NCBI GenBank assembly: GCA_035570935.1
Contig: DATMKU010000413.1
Location: forward strand, 1-37,729
Length of the DNA stretch: 37,729 nucleotides
Source of the DNA: AP-15 sp035570935
GTDB taxonomy: Bacteria; Pseudomonadota; Alphaproteobacteria; ATCC43930; CGMCC-115725
Direction of reading: 5' to 3'
The notes under the pieces were generated by a model, which saw nothing but the letters and a program-made list of their open reading frames with translations, did not search any database and had not been told where the DNA came from. How positions within the stretch are numbered: position 1 is the stretch's first letter; every line of letters begins with the position of its first letter. Positions 25,578 to 33,266 of the stretch are shown here, piece by piece. A program made the translations under genes and the position numbers.

Positions 25578-26635
25578 GGCGACGCCTCGCCCGAATCGTG
25601 TTGGGAAAAAGGGTCCGGGGCTCCTGCTGCCGGCGGGGTCAACATCTGCTCGGCCGGCCTTGTTTGCTCGGTTTGCGCGCCCGGCTGGGTTTTCTCGGCG
25701 GGCCGGGTTTGCTCGGCCGGTTTGGTCGACTCGGTCAGCTGGTTCATAAGTCGGTCGAATGACGCGGCCTGGTCCACCTGCCGCGGCGCCAAAATCTGGG
25801 CGGAGCGCGAGGGCCCCTCCGACTGACGCGCGACCGCGGTGCGGGTGGAACCTGATTTCGGTTCTCCCGATCGGACTTCGCGGGCATCTCGAACATGTGC
25901 GTGAGGTTCCGCGATTCGAATCCGAGCGGGTCGGTGAGCCCCGGTCGGCGGGCTCGCCGTGCGGCGAGCGGCTGCAGAATCCCTCGCCGTGTCTTTCGCC
26001 GGGCCCGTCGGCTCGGCGGCAACTTTTGTTGTCGCAGCGGCTTTCGAGGCGGGATCAGCGATATGTTCGGAGGTGGTAGCGGCTGGGGCGTGCGCCGCGC
26101 TGACAGATGGCCGCGGGCTAATAACCGGCGCCACATTTTCCGGCGATTTTGACGTCCCGCTGTCTGCCGCGGCATGCGGCGCGACCGGCGCGCTGGGGAT
26201 GGCGACAGCCACCGCCGGCGGCGATGCCGCTGTGCCTGGCGAGGCCGCCCCAGACCCGCCGCTCGCTTGTGGCGGCGTGGCGGCACCGTCTGCGGCGGCG
26301 ACGGCGGTCACTCTCCCGGACGGCGTCGGGACGAGCAACCGCATGCCGGCAACCCCACCGGCGGCGAGCACGACAAGCCCGGCGACGGCGAGGTATGGCA
26401 CAGCGCCTACCCTGCGCGCTGCCGGCGCGGGACGCCGGTCGAGCGCGGATACCGCTGGCGAAATCATCGATTCGGGCTCGTCCTCCGGGCTGGCCGACAA
26501 GCTCGTCGCACTGCCGATCGCGGGGCGACGGAACGGCAGCGGCGCATCCGCAGGATACAGCCGAGGCTCGGCACGCTCCGGCCGCGGCTCCCGCGACCGC
26601 AGGATGGAAAGGTTATCGGGTATTCTCCCGCGCAT
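25571..26635 (-). CDS. Ala/Pro-rich single-span membrane protein, unknown function
   Basis: A protein of about 354 residues with a basic, polar N-terminus (1-78), one membrane helix (about 79-102, VPYLAVAGLVVLAAGGVAGM) and a long low-complexity C-terminal part rich in Ala, Pro, Thr and Ser, expected in the periplasm. Near the end there is an imperfect repeat of TRPAE/KPAEQ units (about 310-340). It looks like a TonB- or SPOR-less envelope linker; no domain is recognised. The frame is open far upstream through truA. The start at 26635 is favoured by a nearby gaggcg; an ATG at 26680 (369 residues) is possible. It is 53 bases or fewer after truA in the same direction. The bias in composition could inflate an open frame, but the helix and preserved frame support a real gene. 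Confidence 0.65.
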   Translation of the reverse strand: MRGRIPDNLSILRSREPRPERAEPRLYPADAPLPFRRPAIGSATSLSASPEDEPESMISPAVSALDRRPAPAARRVGAVPYLAVAGLVVLAAGGVAGMRLLVPTPSGRVTAVAAADGAATPPQASGGSGAASPGTAASPPAVAVAIPSAPVAPHAAADSGTSKSPENVAPVISPRPSVSAAHAPAATTSEHIADPASKAAATTKVAAEPTGPAKDTARDSAAARRTASPPTGAHRPARIRIAEPHAHVRDAREVRSGEPKSGSTRTAVARQSEGPSRSAQILAPRQVDQAASFDRLMNQLTESTKPAEQTRPAEKTQPGAQTEQTRPAEQMLTPPAAGAPDPFSQHDSGEASPQ

Positions 26636-26688
26636 TTGTCGCCTCGCGCTCCTCGGTGCTCGATCGATTGGCCCGGCCATCGATACCG

Positions 26689-27450
26689 CTACCCTTGGTC
26701 CCGAATAAAGGCGGGATAGCGGATTTCGACCAGATAGAGGCCGTCGGCGGGAGCGGTCGGGCCGCCGGCGCGGCGGTCGCGGCTGGCGAGCGCGCCGGCC
26801 ACGTCCGCGGGCCGCCAGCGGCCGATGCCGACGAGTTCGAGTGTCCCCGCCATGTTGCGCACCTGATGATGCAGAAAGGATCGCGCCCGCGCCTCGATGC
26901 GAATCTCCTCGCCGATGCGGATGACCTCGAGCGCGTCGAGCGTGCGCAGCGGCGATTTCGCCTGGCACAGCCGGTCGCGGAAGGTTGTGAAATCGTGATG
27001 TCCGAGCAGGTGCCGCGCCCCCTCGCTCATCGCCTCGGCATCGAGCGGCGGCGCCACCCGCCAGACCCGCCCGCGCTCCAGCGCTGCCGGCGCGCGACGG
27101 TTCAAAATGCGGTAGACATAGATGCGCTGGATCGCCGACAGCCGCGCGTCGAACTCGGCCGAGACGGCCGCGACGGCAAGCACGCTGACCGCGGCCGCAC
27201 GCAGATAATGGTTGAGCGCGCCGCGCAGGACATCGGGGGCTGCCTCGCGAACGAGGTCGAGATGGGCGACCTGGCCAAGTGCATGGACGCCGGCATCGGT
27301 GCGGCCGGCACCATGGACCGTCACGGTCTCGCCGCAAAACTTCGCGACCGCGGTTTCGAGCGCTTCCTGCACCGACAACCCTTGCGACTGGCGCTGCCAG
27401 CCGACGAGCCCGGCGCCGTCATATTCGATCGTCAGCTTGTAGCGGGGCAC
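26689..27450 (-). CDS. truA: tRNA pseudouridine synthase A (positions 38-40)
   Basis: A 253-residue enzyme that converts uridine to pseudouridine in the anticodon stem-loop of tRNAs. The catalytic motif GAGRTDAGVHALGQ contains Asp52. The N-terminal RYKLTIEYDGAGLVGWQRQ and the later TTFRDRLCQAKSPLRTL and RSFLHHQVRNMAG segments are typical of TruA. It overlaps fmt by 19 bases and belongs to the def-fmt-truA operon. The length is normal. Confidence 0.97.
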   Translation of the reverse strand: MPRYKLTIEYDGAGLVGWQRQSQGLSVQEALETAVAKFCGETVTVHGAGRTDAGVHALGQVAHLDLVREAAPDVLRGALNHYLRAAAVSVLAVAAVSAEFDARLSAIQRIYVYRILNRRAPAALERGRVWRVAPPLDAEAMSEGARHLLGHHDFTTFRDRLCQAKSPLRTLDALEVIRIGEEIRIEARARSFLHHQVRNMAGTLELVGIGRWRPADVAGALASRDRRAGGPTAPADGLYLVEIRYPAFIRDQG

Positions 27451-28367
27451 GGCAACAAGGTTCCGGCAGGGATCGGGCAGCCGCGCAGAAATGCATCGGC
27501 CGCGAGGGGCGCGCGCCCTGGCCGCTGCAGCCTCAATGGTCGCAGCGCGCCCAATCCGCAGGCCACCGACAGCCGATCGTCGAGCACGGTTCCCGGCGGC
27601 TCGCCGACGGTGTCGGGCACCGCCGCTGCGGCGAGCACTCGGATGTGTTCGCCGCGGAATTCGAAGGACGCGCCGGGCCGTGGGTCGAACGCGCGCACCC
27701 GCCGCTCAAGTTCTTCGGCGGATTGCCGCCAATCGAGCCGGCCCTCCTCGCGCAAAATTTTTGACGCGTAGGTGACCCCCTCCCGCGGCTGCGGCCGGGA
27801 GGTCAAGCGGCCGCGTGCCGTCTCGTCGAGCGATTTGACGACGAGCTCGCCGCCCAGTCGTGCGAGCGCCTCCGTGAGGCCGGCTGCGGTGCTGTCGCTG
27901 CCGATCGGAAACCCGTCCTGCATCAGGATCGGGCCGGTATCGAGCCCCTCCTCCATCTGCATGATCGTGATTCCGGTCTCGGCGTCGCCGGCGAGCAGAG
28001 CGCGCTCAATCGGCGCCGCGCCGCGCCAGCGCGGCAACAGCGAGGCATGCACATTGATGCAGCCGTGGCGGGGGGCGGCGAGCATTGCGCGCGGCAAGAT
28101 CAGCCCATAGGCGGCGACGACAGCGGCCTCGGCGCCCAATGCGGAAAATTCCGCCTGAACCTCTTCGTCGCGCAGGCGTGCCGGGCAGCGCACCTCAAAC
28201 CCATGCCGTTGAGCGAGCAACTGCACCGAGGAAGGCTGCAGATGATGGCCGCGGCCGGCGGGGCGCGGCGGCTGCGAATAAACCGCGAGAATGCGATGGC
28301 CGGCCTCGATCAGTGCGCCGAGAATCGTCGCGGCAAAAGCCGGCGTGCCCATAAAGACAAGGTTCAA
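27432..28367 (-). CDS. fmt: Methionyl-tRNA formyltransferase
   Basis: A 311-residue enzyme that formylates initiator Met-tRNA using 10-formyltetrahydrofolate. It has the N-terminal MNLVFMGTPAFA strand-loop, the catalytic region CINVHASLLPRWRGAAPI with the Asn and His of the active site, and EEGLDTGPIL with the catalytic Asp. The C-terminal tRNA-binding OB-fold (about 205-305) is present. It lies 42 bases after def, with which it acts in sequence: Fmt adds and Def removes the formyl group. Confidence 0.97.
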   Translation of the reverse strand: MNLVFMGTPAFAATILGALIEAGHRILAVYSQPPRPAGRGHHLQPSSVQLLAQRHGFEVRCPARLRDEEVQAEFSALGAEAAVVAAYGLILPRAMLAAPRHGCINVHASLLPRWRGAAPIERALLAGDAETGITIMQMEEGLDTGPILMQDGFPIGSDSTAAGLTEALARLGGELVVKSLDETARGRLTSRPQPREGVTYASKILREEGRLDWRQSAEELERRVRAFDPRPGASFEFRGEHIRVLAAAAVPDTVGEPPGTVLDDRLSVACGLGALRPLRLQRPGRAPLAADAFLRGCPIPAGTLLPCPATS

Positions 28368-28409
28368 CGCGCGCTCCGGCGCAGGATTGCCCTAAGGCCG
28401 CCGCTCGCG

Positions 28410-28934
28410 CTAGGCGGCGACCGGGGTGCGACCGCGCTTGGCCTTGGCGAGTTTGCGCAGGATCATCCCACGTTTGACCATCGAAATATGGTCGACAAAC
28501 AAAACGCCGTCCAAATGGTCGATCTCATGCTGGATGCAGGTCGCGAGCAGCCCGGACGCCTCGATCTCGCGGATCTCGTTCTGGTAGTCGACATAGCGCA
28601 GGCGAATTTCGGCCGACCGGGTCACGTCGGCATAATGCTCGGGCAGCGACAGGCAACCCTCGCTGAAGGTCGCCACATCCGCCGAGCGTTGCAAAATCTC
28701 CGGATTGGCCAGCATCATCGGCTGCGGCGGTTCCCCTTCACGCGCAACGTCGAGCACGATGACGCGTTTGCCCACGCCGACCTGCGGGGCGGCGAGACCG
28801 ATGCCGATCGCCTTGCGCATCGTTTCGAGCATGTCGTCCATCAGCCGGCGGACCGCGTCGTCGACGGCGGCGACCGGGCGCGCCTTGATTTTGAGGCGCG
28901 GATCGGGGGCGGTGATGATCGGGAGTACGGCCAT
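28410..28934 (-). CDS. def: Peptide deformylase
   Basis: A 174-residue metalloenzyme that removes the formyl group from new proteins. All three motifs are seen: GIGLAAPQVG (about 44-53), EGCLSLP with metal ligand Cys94, and QHEIDH with His136, Glu137 and His140. It is the first gene of the def-fmt-truA operon. The ATG at 28934 has no ribosome binding site, and a promoter (28947-28975) ends just upstream, so the mRNA may be nearly leaderless. Confidence 0.97.
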   Translation of the reverse strand: MAVLPIITAPDPRLKIKARPVAAVDDAVRRLMDDMLETMRKAIGIGLAAPQVGVGKRVIVLDVAREGEPPQPMMLANPEILQRSADVATFSEGCLSLPEHYADVTRSAEIRLRYVDYQNEIREIEASGLLATCIQHEIDHLDGVLFVDHISMVKRGMILRKLAKAKRGRTPVAA

Positions 28935-28946
28935 GGGACGAAAATT

Positions 28947-28975
28947 TAGATAAGGGCTGGCTCGGCAAGCGTCAA
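28947..28975 (-). promoter_or_regulatory. Promoter of def-fmt-truA
   Basis: On the leftward strand a -35 box TTGACG (28970-28975) and a -10 box TATCTA (28947-28952) are separated by exactly 17 bases. Transcription would begin near 28940, only about six bases before the def ATG. Confidence 0.55.
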
Positions 28976-29007
28976 TCGGAGAGCCGTCAGCCCGCGCGAA
29001 CCCGTCG

Positions 29008-30084
29008 TCATCCGCCGTCGATCGCGCTGACGAAATCGGCGATTGTCTGCGCCAGCGGTCGGCGCAGGATCGTTTCGTTCAGGATCAGCTCGAACTCGGC
29101 GGCATCGGTAGAGGCGGCGAGCGCCGGGCGGATCGACATCCCGCGCGCGGCGAGCCGTTCCGGTAGCGCCGCAGCGGCGGCGCCGCGCAGCCTCAGGCGG
29201 GTGACGTTGGTCGAAGCCGCCGAGCGCAGTACCTCCACCCGGCGGTGCTCGCCCAACGCGCCAAACAGCCGATCCGCCATTGCCGCCGCCTCGGCGAAGC
29301 GTCCGGCGAACCCTTCGAGATAGTGCGATGCGACCGCTGCGTAAGGCCAGGCTTGGCGCAGCCCGCCGCCCAACATGCGGCGCTGATGATAGAGCCCGTC
29401 GAGCAGCTGCCGCGACCCGGCCAAGATCGCCCCGCCCGCCGCGTTGAAATATTTGTACAGCGACACGTAGACGGTATCGAACGGCGCGGCGTAGGCCGCG
29501 GGTGCGATGCCGGTATAGGGTGTCGCGAGAAACAGCCGGGCGCCGTCGAGATGGAGCCCGATCCCGCGCTCGCGGGCAAAGCCGGTGATGCGCTGCATCT
29601 CGGCGTAGTCAAAAACCTCACCCTGCCTGCGCCGCACCGGCGATTCGATCGAAATCGCGCCGATCGGGGTGCGAACCCGCCCATCCTCTTCGAGCCCGAC
29701 CTCGGACATCACCTCGTCCAAAGTAAAGTTCGTCCGTCCGGCGGCGAGCGGGACCAGCGTCAGCCCGCTCAGCTCCTGGGCGCAGTCGCCGCAATCGCGA
29801 TAGATGTGGCTTTCGCGCTGGACCAGCACCCGACGCCCGCGCTGCCCCAACAGACGCAGGGCGAGATGGTTGGCCAGCGTGCCCGACGGCATAAATACCG
29901 CAACCTCCTTGCCAAGGAGTTCGGCCATGCGCCGTTCGAGCCGTTCGACCACACCTCCCAGCGAAAACTCGTCGGCGGCGATCCCTTCACCTTCAGCGAG
30001 GCGGGCGAGCAGCCGCGTGTATTCGGCCGGCGACAAACCGAGGCCGTCGGAGCGAAAATGGATCGACCAATCCTGCGGGAGCAT
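29008..30084 (-). CDS. Beta-eliminating lyase / low-specificity threonine aldolase family
   Basis: A 358-residue pyridoxal-phosphate enzyme of the aldolase/tryptophanase-like fold. It has the FMPSGTLANHLALRLL segment near the cofactor phosphate site, the GLHLDGARLFLA motif with the Asp that binds the pyridine nitrogen, and SLYKYFNAAGGAILAG with the cofactor lysine. Family members cleave L-threonine or allo-threonine to glycine and acetaldehyde, or eliminate beta substituents; the exact substrate is not clear. The start at 30084 is chosen because a strong aaggagg lies just upstream, although the frame is open to 30198. It stands alone, divergent from a nuclease remnant. Confidence 0.88.
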   Translation of the reverse strand: MLPQDWSIHFRSDGLGLSPAEYTRLLARLAEGEGIAADEFSLGGVVERLERRMAELLGKEVAVFMPSGTLANHLALRLLGQRGRRVLVQRESHIYRDCGDCAQELSGLTLVPLAAGRTNFTLDEVMSEVGLEEDGRVRTPIGAISIESPVRRRQGEVFDYAEMQRITGFARERGIGLHLDGARLFLATPYTGIAPAAYAAPFDTVYVSLYKYFNAAGGAILAGSRQLLDGLYHQRRMLGGGLRQAWPYAAVASHYLEGFAGRFAEAAAMADRLFGALGEHRRVEVLRSAASTNVTRLRLRGAAAAALPERLAARGMSIRPALAASTDAAEFELILNETILRRPLAQTIADFVSAIDGG

Positions 30085-30174
30085 CCGATCACCCCTCCTT
30101 AGCCTTGGCCTGGCTCCGAAACCCTTACTCCGGCGCGCCGGGCATTCCGCCCGCGGCGGCAGGCCGCGCCGACA

Positions 30175-30610
30175 TTGCCGCCACAGCGACGCCAGCATCG
30201 AGATTATCGGAGATCGCGACGAAATCCTCCCGTTTTGCCTGGTGCTGGCCTGCTTGGGAGAGCTGCTGCTTGTCGCCGAGGCCGAGGGCCGGGATCCGAC
30301 CGTCGCCGCCGATCAGATCGTCGCGGGCCTGACACCCGCCGAGATTGCGCAGTGGTCGGACGGCACGCTCGAAATCTGGGCGCGCGAATCCTACGATTTG
30401 GCCAAAACCGCCGCTTACCGCTATCCGACCGACATCGTTGCCGCTAAACGCGCCGCGGCAGCGCGCAAGGGCGGGACCGATTCGTGCGCGGCGGTCCCGG
30501 TCTACCGAATCGACGCCGCCTATCAGGAGCGCGCGATCACCGCGCTCCGCCAGCAATTGGCCAAGTCTGGGGTACGGCGCGCCTTTTTGATTCGTCTCAA
30601 TGTCAGGTAA
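30175..30610 (+). pseudogene. C-terminal remnant of an S1/P1 nuclease
   Basis: The last 140 or so codons resemble the C-terminal half of S1/P1 nucleases, secreted zinc enzymes that cut single-stranded DNA and RNA: EGRDPTVAADQI, then IAQWSDGTLEIWARESYDLA and a final QQLAKSGVRRAFLIRLN, comparable to the family's W-x-ES-x-LA and AGxRLAxxLN segments. Upstream the match is scrambled: GDRDEILPF recalls the GDRGGN motif but lacks the glycines, and PAWESCCL, like the family's HAVWDS, lies in another frame near 30249. The N-terminal half with most zinc ligands is absent because the lyase gene occupies that space. A GTG at 30242 could still yield 122 residues. The family assignment is from motif memory only. 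Confidence 0.55.
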
Positions 30611-30615
30611 ACGGG

Positions 30616-30978
30616 CTACCGCTCGCGGGCCGGATATGCGCGGACAAGGGCGGCGGCAATTTCAATGGGATCGTCCTCGGCGCCGGCGAGAAAGTCCACG
30701 GCGCGCGCGACCGGCGGATGCAGACGGTGGCCGAGGTCGGCGACCTCCGAAATCCGCACCGGCCTGCCATCGAGATCCTTGGCGGATTTGTTCAGCACGC
30801 GCTCGAGGACAAAGGCGACGGTGACCCGGCTCGATGATGGCGACGACGCAATGCAACCGCGGGCGTAGATCGACAGCTCCAGCAACGCTTCGAGATTGCC
30901 AAACCGGTTGCGCTGCGTCTGATTTTGGAACTGACGCTTCAGATGGGCCGCAGCCAAGTCGACGATCACTTCGCTCAA
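30616..30978 (-). CDS. Unknown 120-residue protein coupled to pyrE
   Basis: A soluble, mixed-composition protein starting MSEVIVDLAAAHLKRQFQNQ, with no signal peptide, membrane helix or recognised motif. Its ATG overlaps the pyrE stop by four bases (ATGA), which argues for a real, co-translated gene. It ends five bases from the end of the convergent nuclease remnant. The middle part (about 45-75) contains SRVTVAFVLERVLNKSAKDL. Function is not known; a role near pyrimidine metabolism is only suggested by position. Confidence 0.65.
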   Translation of the reverse strand: MSEVIVDLAAAHLKRQFQNQTQRNRFGNLEALLELSIYARGCIASSPSSSRVTVAFVLERVLNKSAKDLDGRPVRISEVADLGHRLHPPVARAVDFLAGAEDDPIEIAAALVRAYPARER

Positions 30979-31526
30979 TTAAAGTCACGCCAAGTGAACA
31001 GGGCTTCGAAGACGATGCCGGCCTTTTTGAAATTGTCGGCTGCACCTTCGAGCCGGTCGACGACGCTGATGATTTTGACGATCGTGCAGTCGAGGCGACG
31101 CACCTGCTCGGCTGCCTGCATGACCGAGGCGCCGGTCGTCGTCACATCCTCGAACAGGATAACTCGCGCGCTCCTTTCAAGCAGCCCGTCGACCCGCTGG
31201 TCGGTGCCGTGGCCCTTGACTTCCTTGCGCACGAAAAAACCGGCAATCGGCTTTTCCGGCCAGCTGCGCGCGCAGACCGCGGCGACGATAGGAATGGCCC
31301 CGGTTTCGAGGCCGCCGACAGCACCGACATCCTCGTCGCGAATCAGATCGAACAGCAGGTCGGCGATGAGAACCGCCCCCTCGGGATCGAGCACCGTTCG
31401 CTTCATGTCGAAGAAAAAGCCGCTCGACCGGCCCGAGGACAATACAAAGTCACGGTTTTGCAGGAGCGAACGGCGGCGGATGAGGCCGAGCAACCGTTGC
31501 TTTTTGGCCGGCAGATCCGCCAGCAT
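30975..31526 (-). CDS. pyrE: Orotate phosphoribosyltransferase
   Basis: A 183-residue enzyme of pyrimidine synthesis that joins orotate to phosphoribosyl pyrophosphate to form OMP. The PRPP-binding motif VILFEDVTTTGASV is present, as are the FVLSSGRSSGFFFDMKRTVL substrate region and the FFVRKEVKGHGTDQRVDG flexible loop with its lysines and His. The frame opens at 31598, but the ATG at 31526 has gaggagga upstream and gives the usual start MLADLPAKK. It overlaps a small unknown gene downstream. Confidence 0.94.
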   Translation of the reverse strand: MLADLPAKKQRLLGLIRRRSLLQNRDFVLSSGRSSGFFFDMKRTVLDPEGAVLIADLLFDLIRDEDVGAVGGLETGAIPIVAAVCARSWPEKPIAGFFVRKEVKGHGTDQRVDGLLERSARVILFEDVTTTGASVMQAAEQVRRLDCTIVKIISVVDRLEGAADNFKKAGIVFEALFTWRDFN

Positions 31527-31678
31527 CGGCGCTCTTCCTCCTCGTCTTGTCGGCAGCCGGGGCGATGCTATGGCTTGGCGTTCGCTAACCGGCGGCATTT
31601 CGCCGCGGAAAAATTAAGCCTGAAGCGGCACCGGGTGACAAGAGGCAATCGGGGTGGACGCGCCTTGGCGCCCTCGGC

Positions 31679-32287
31679 TCAAAACGGATCGAGCTCGGTA
31701 TCCCAGTAGAGATAGTCGCGCCAGCTATGATGCAGGTAATTGGGCGGGAAGGCGCGCCCGTTCTGCTGCAGCATATAGGTCGTCGGCTGCACCGGGCGAT
31801 GGCGCGGATACATGCCGCTTTCGCGCGGCAGACGGTTGCCTTTCAGCAAATTGCAGCTGCCGCAGGCGGTGACGACATTGGTCCAGGTCGTGCGCCCGCC
31901 GCGCGAGCGCGGCACCAGATGGTCAAAGGTCAGCTCGTGCGAGGGATAAGGCTCGCCGCAATATTGACAGCTGAACCGGTCGCGCAGAAAGACATTGAAC
32001 CGGGTGAACGCCGGATGGCGCGCCGCCGGCACGTATTCCTTCAACGACACGACGCTCGGCAATTGCATTTCGAGCGACGGGCTGCGTACGCAAACATCGT
32101 AATGGTCGATGATGTTGACCCGGTCGAGAAACACCGCCTTGATCGCGTCCTGCCACGACCACAAGGACAGCGGAAAATAACTCAGCGGGCGGAAATCCGC
32201 GTTGAGCACCAGAGCCGGGCAATTGTCCAAGCAAGCCGTCACCAGGAAGCCACTCTGCACATCAACGATTGCAAGGCGGGATAGCAT
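31679..32287 (-). CDS. HNH endonuclease family protein
   Basis: A 202-residue protein with an HNH/McrA-like nuclease domain at about 95-165: CQYC (Cys107, Cys110) and ACGSC (Cys142, Cys145) bind zinc, FDHLVPRSRGGRTTWTNVV holds the Asp-His and Asn of the active site. The N-terminal half contains ALVLNADFRPLSYFPLSLWS, common to a widespread group of alphaproteobacterial HNH proteins of unknown role, usually chromosomal and not linked to defence genes. The frame is open to 32437; the ATG at 32287 was chosen as it follows a promoter (32302-32330) and begins before the conserved part. There is no ribosome binding site. Confidence 0.88.
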   Translation of the reverse strand: MLSRLAIVDVQSGFLVTACLDNCPALVLNADFRPLSYFPLSLWSWQDAIKAVFLDRVNIIDHYDVCVRSPSLEMQLPSVVSLKEYVPAARHPAFTRFNVFLRDRFSCQYCGEPYPSHELTFDHLVPRSRGGRTTWTNVVTACGSCNLLKGNRLPRESGMYPRHRPVQPTTYMLQQNGRAFPPNYLHHSWRDYLYWDTELDPF

Positions 32288-32301
32288 GCGTTCGTGACAG
32301 C

Positions 32302-32330
32302 TTGATAACGGATCGGCCCACAGCGGACAA
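32302..32330 (-). promoter_or_regulatory. Promoter upstream of the HNH gene
   Basis: On the leftward strand TTGTCC (32325-32330) and TATCAA (32302-32307) are separated by 17 bases. Predicted transcription start is near 32295, about eight bases before the HNH ATG, which has no ribosome binding site. Confidence 0.45.
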
Positions 32331-32354
32331 GAATGCGGGACATTATTTCGCGGC

Positions 32355-33266
32355 TCAGCGCGTCGGCACCGGCGTGTCGCCGCGATAGTCGTAAAAGCCG
32401 CGACCGGTCTTGCGGCCGAGCCAGCCGGCCTCGACATATTTTACGAGCAGCGGACAGGGCCGGTATTTGCTGTCCGCGAGCCCTTCATAGAGTACCTGCA
32501 TGACCGACAGGCAGGTGTCGAGCCCAATGAAATCGGCAAGTTCGAGCGGCCCCATCGGATGGTTGGCGCCGAGTTTCATTGCCGTGTCGATCGCCTCGAC
32601 CGACCCCACCCCTTCGTACAGCACGTAGACCGCCTCGTTGATCATCGGCAACAGGATGCGGTTGACGATAAAGGCGGGGTAGTCCTCGGCGGCGACCGGC
32701 GTCTTGCCAAGCTTCAGGGCCAGGTCGCGGGTCAGCGCAAAGGTTTCTTCATTGGTGGCGATGCCGCGGATCAGCTCGACCAAGGTCATCACCGGCACCG
32801 GGTTCATAAAGTGCATGCCGATGAATTTTTCCGGCCGGTCGGTTGAGGCGCCGAGCCGGGTGATCGAAATCGACGAGGTATTGGTGGCGATCAGCGCGTC
32901 GGGGCGCAATTTCGGGGTCAGTTGCTTGAAGATCTGGCGCTTGATGTCCTCTTTTTCTGTCGCGGCTTCGATGACCATGTCGCATTCGCCAAACAGCGCA
33001 TAATCGACCCCGGTCGAGATGCGCGCCATCGCCGCGTCTTTTTCGTCCTCGCGGATCCGGCCGCGCGCGACCTGGCGCGCCAGGTTGCGGTCGATCGCGT
33101 CACGACCGCGCTGCAGCGCCTCCTCGCTGATGTCGGTCACCACGACATCGAGCCCAGCGAGCGCGCAGACATGGGCGATGCCCCCGCCCATCTGCCCGGC
33201 GCCGACGACGCCAATCCGGCGCAGCCGCTCGAGCGGCGGTGCGGCGGAGGACGCGGCGGCGCTCAC
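32355..33266 (-). CDS. hbd: 3-hydroxybutyryl-CoA dehydrogenase
   Basis: A 303-residue NAD(P)-dependent enzyme that interconverts 3-hydroxybutyryl-CoA and acetoacetyl-CoA. The Rossmann motif GVVGAGQMGGGIAHVCA lies at about 18-34, the catalytic His is in IGMHFMNPVPVM, and the C-terminal dimerisation domain has GANHPMGPLELADFIGLD. Its ATG overlaps the etfA stop by four bases, linking it to the electron transfer flavoprotein, as expected for fatty-acid or butyrate oxidation. Polyhydroxybutyrate metabolism is an alternative use. Confidence 0.95.
   Translation of the reverse strand: MSAAASSAAPPLERLRRIGVVGAGQMGGGIAHVCALAGLDVVVTDISEEALQRGRDAIDRNLARQVARGRIREDEKDAAMARISTGVDYALFGECDMVIEAATEKEDIKRQIFKQLTPKLRPDALIATNTSSISITRLGASTDRPEKFIGMHFMNPVPVMTLVELIRGIATNEETFALTRDLALKLGKTPVAAEDYPAFIVNRILLPMINEAVYVLYEGVGSVEAIDTAMKLGANHPMGPLELADFIGLDTCLSVMQVLYEGLADSKYRPCPLLVKYVEAGWLGRKTGRGFYDYRGDTPVPTR

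Noticed and set aside
31679..32287. HNH protein as part of a restriction or defence system
   Set aside because: No methylase, helicase or toxin-like partner is adjacent; neighbours are pyrE and fatty-acid oxidation genes.
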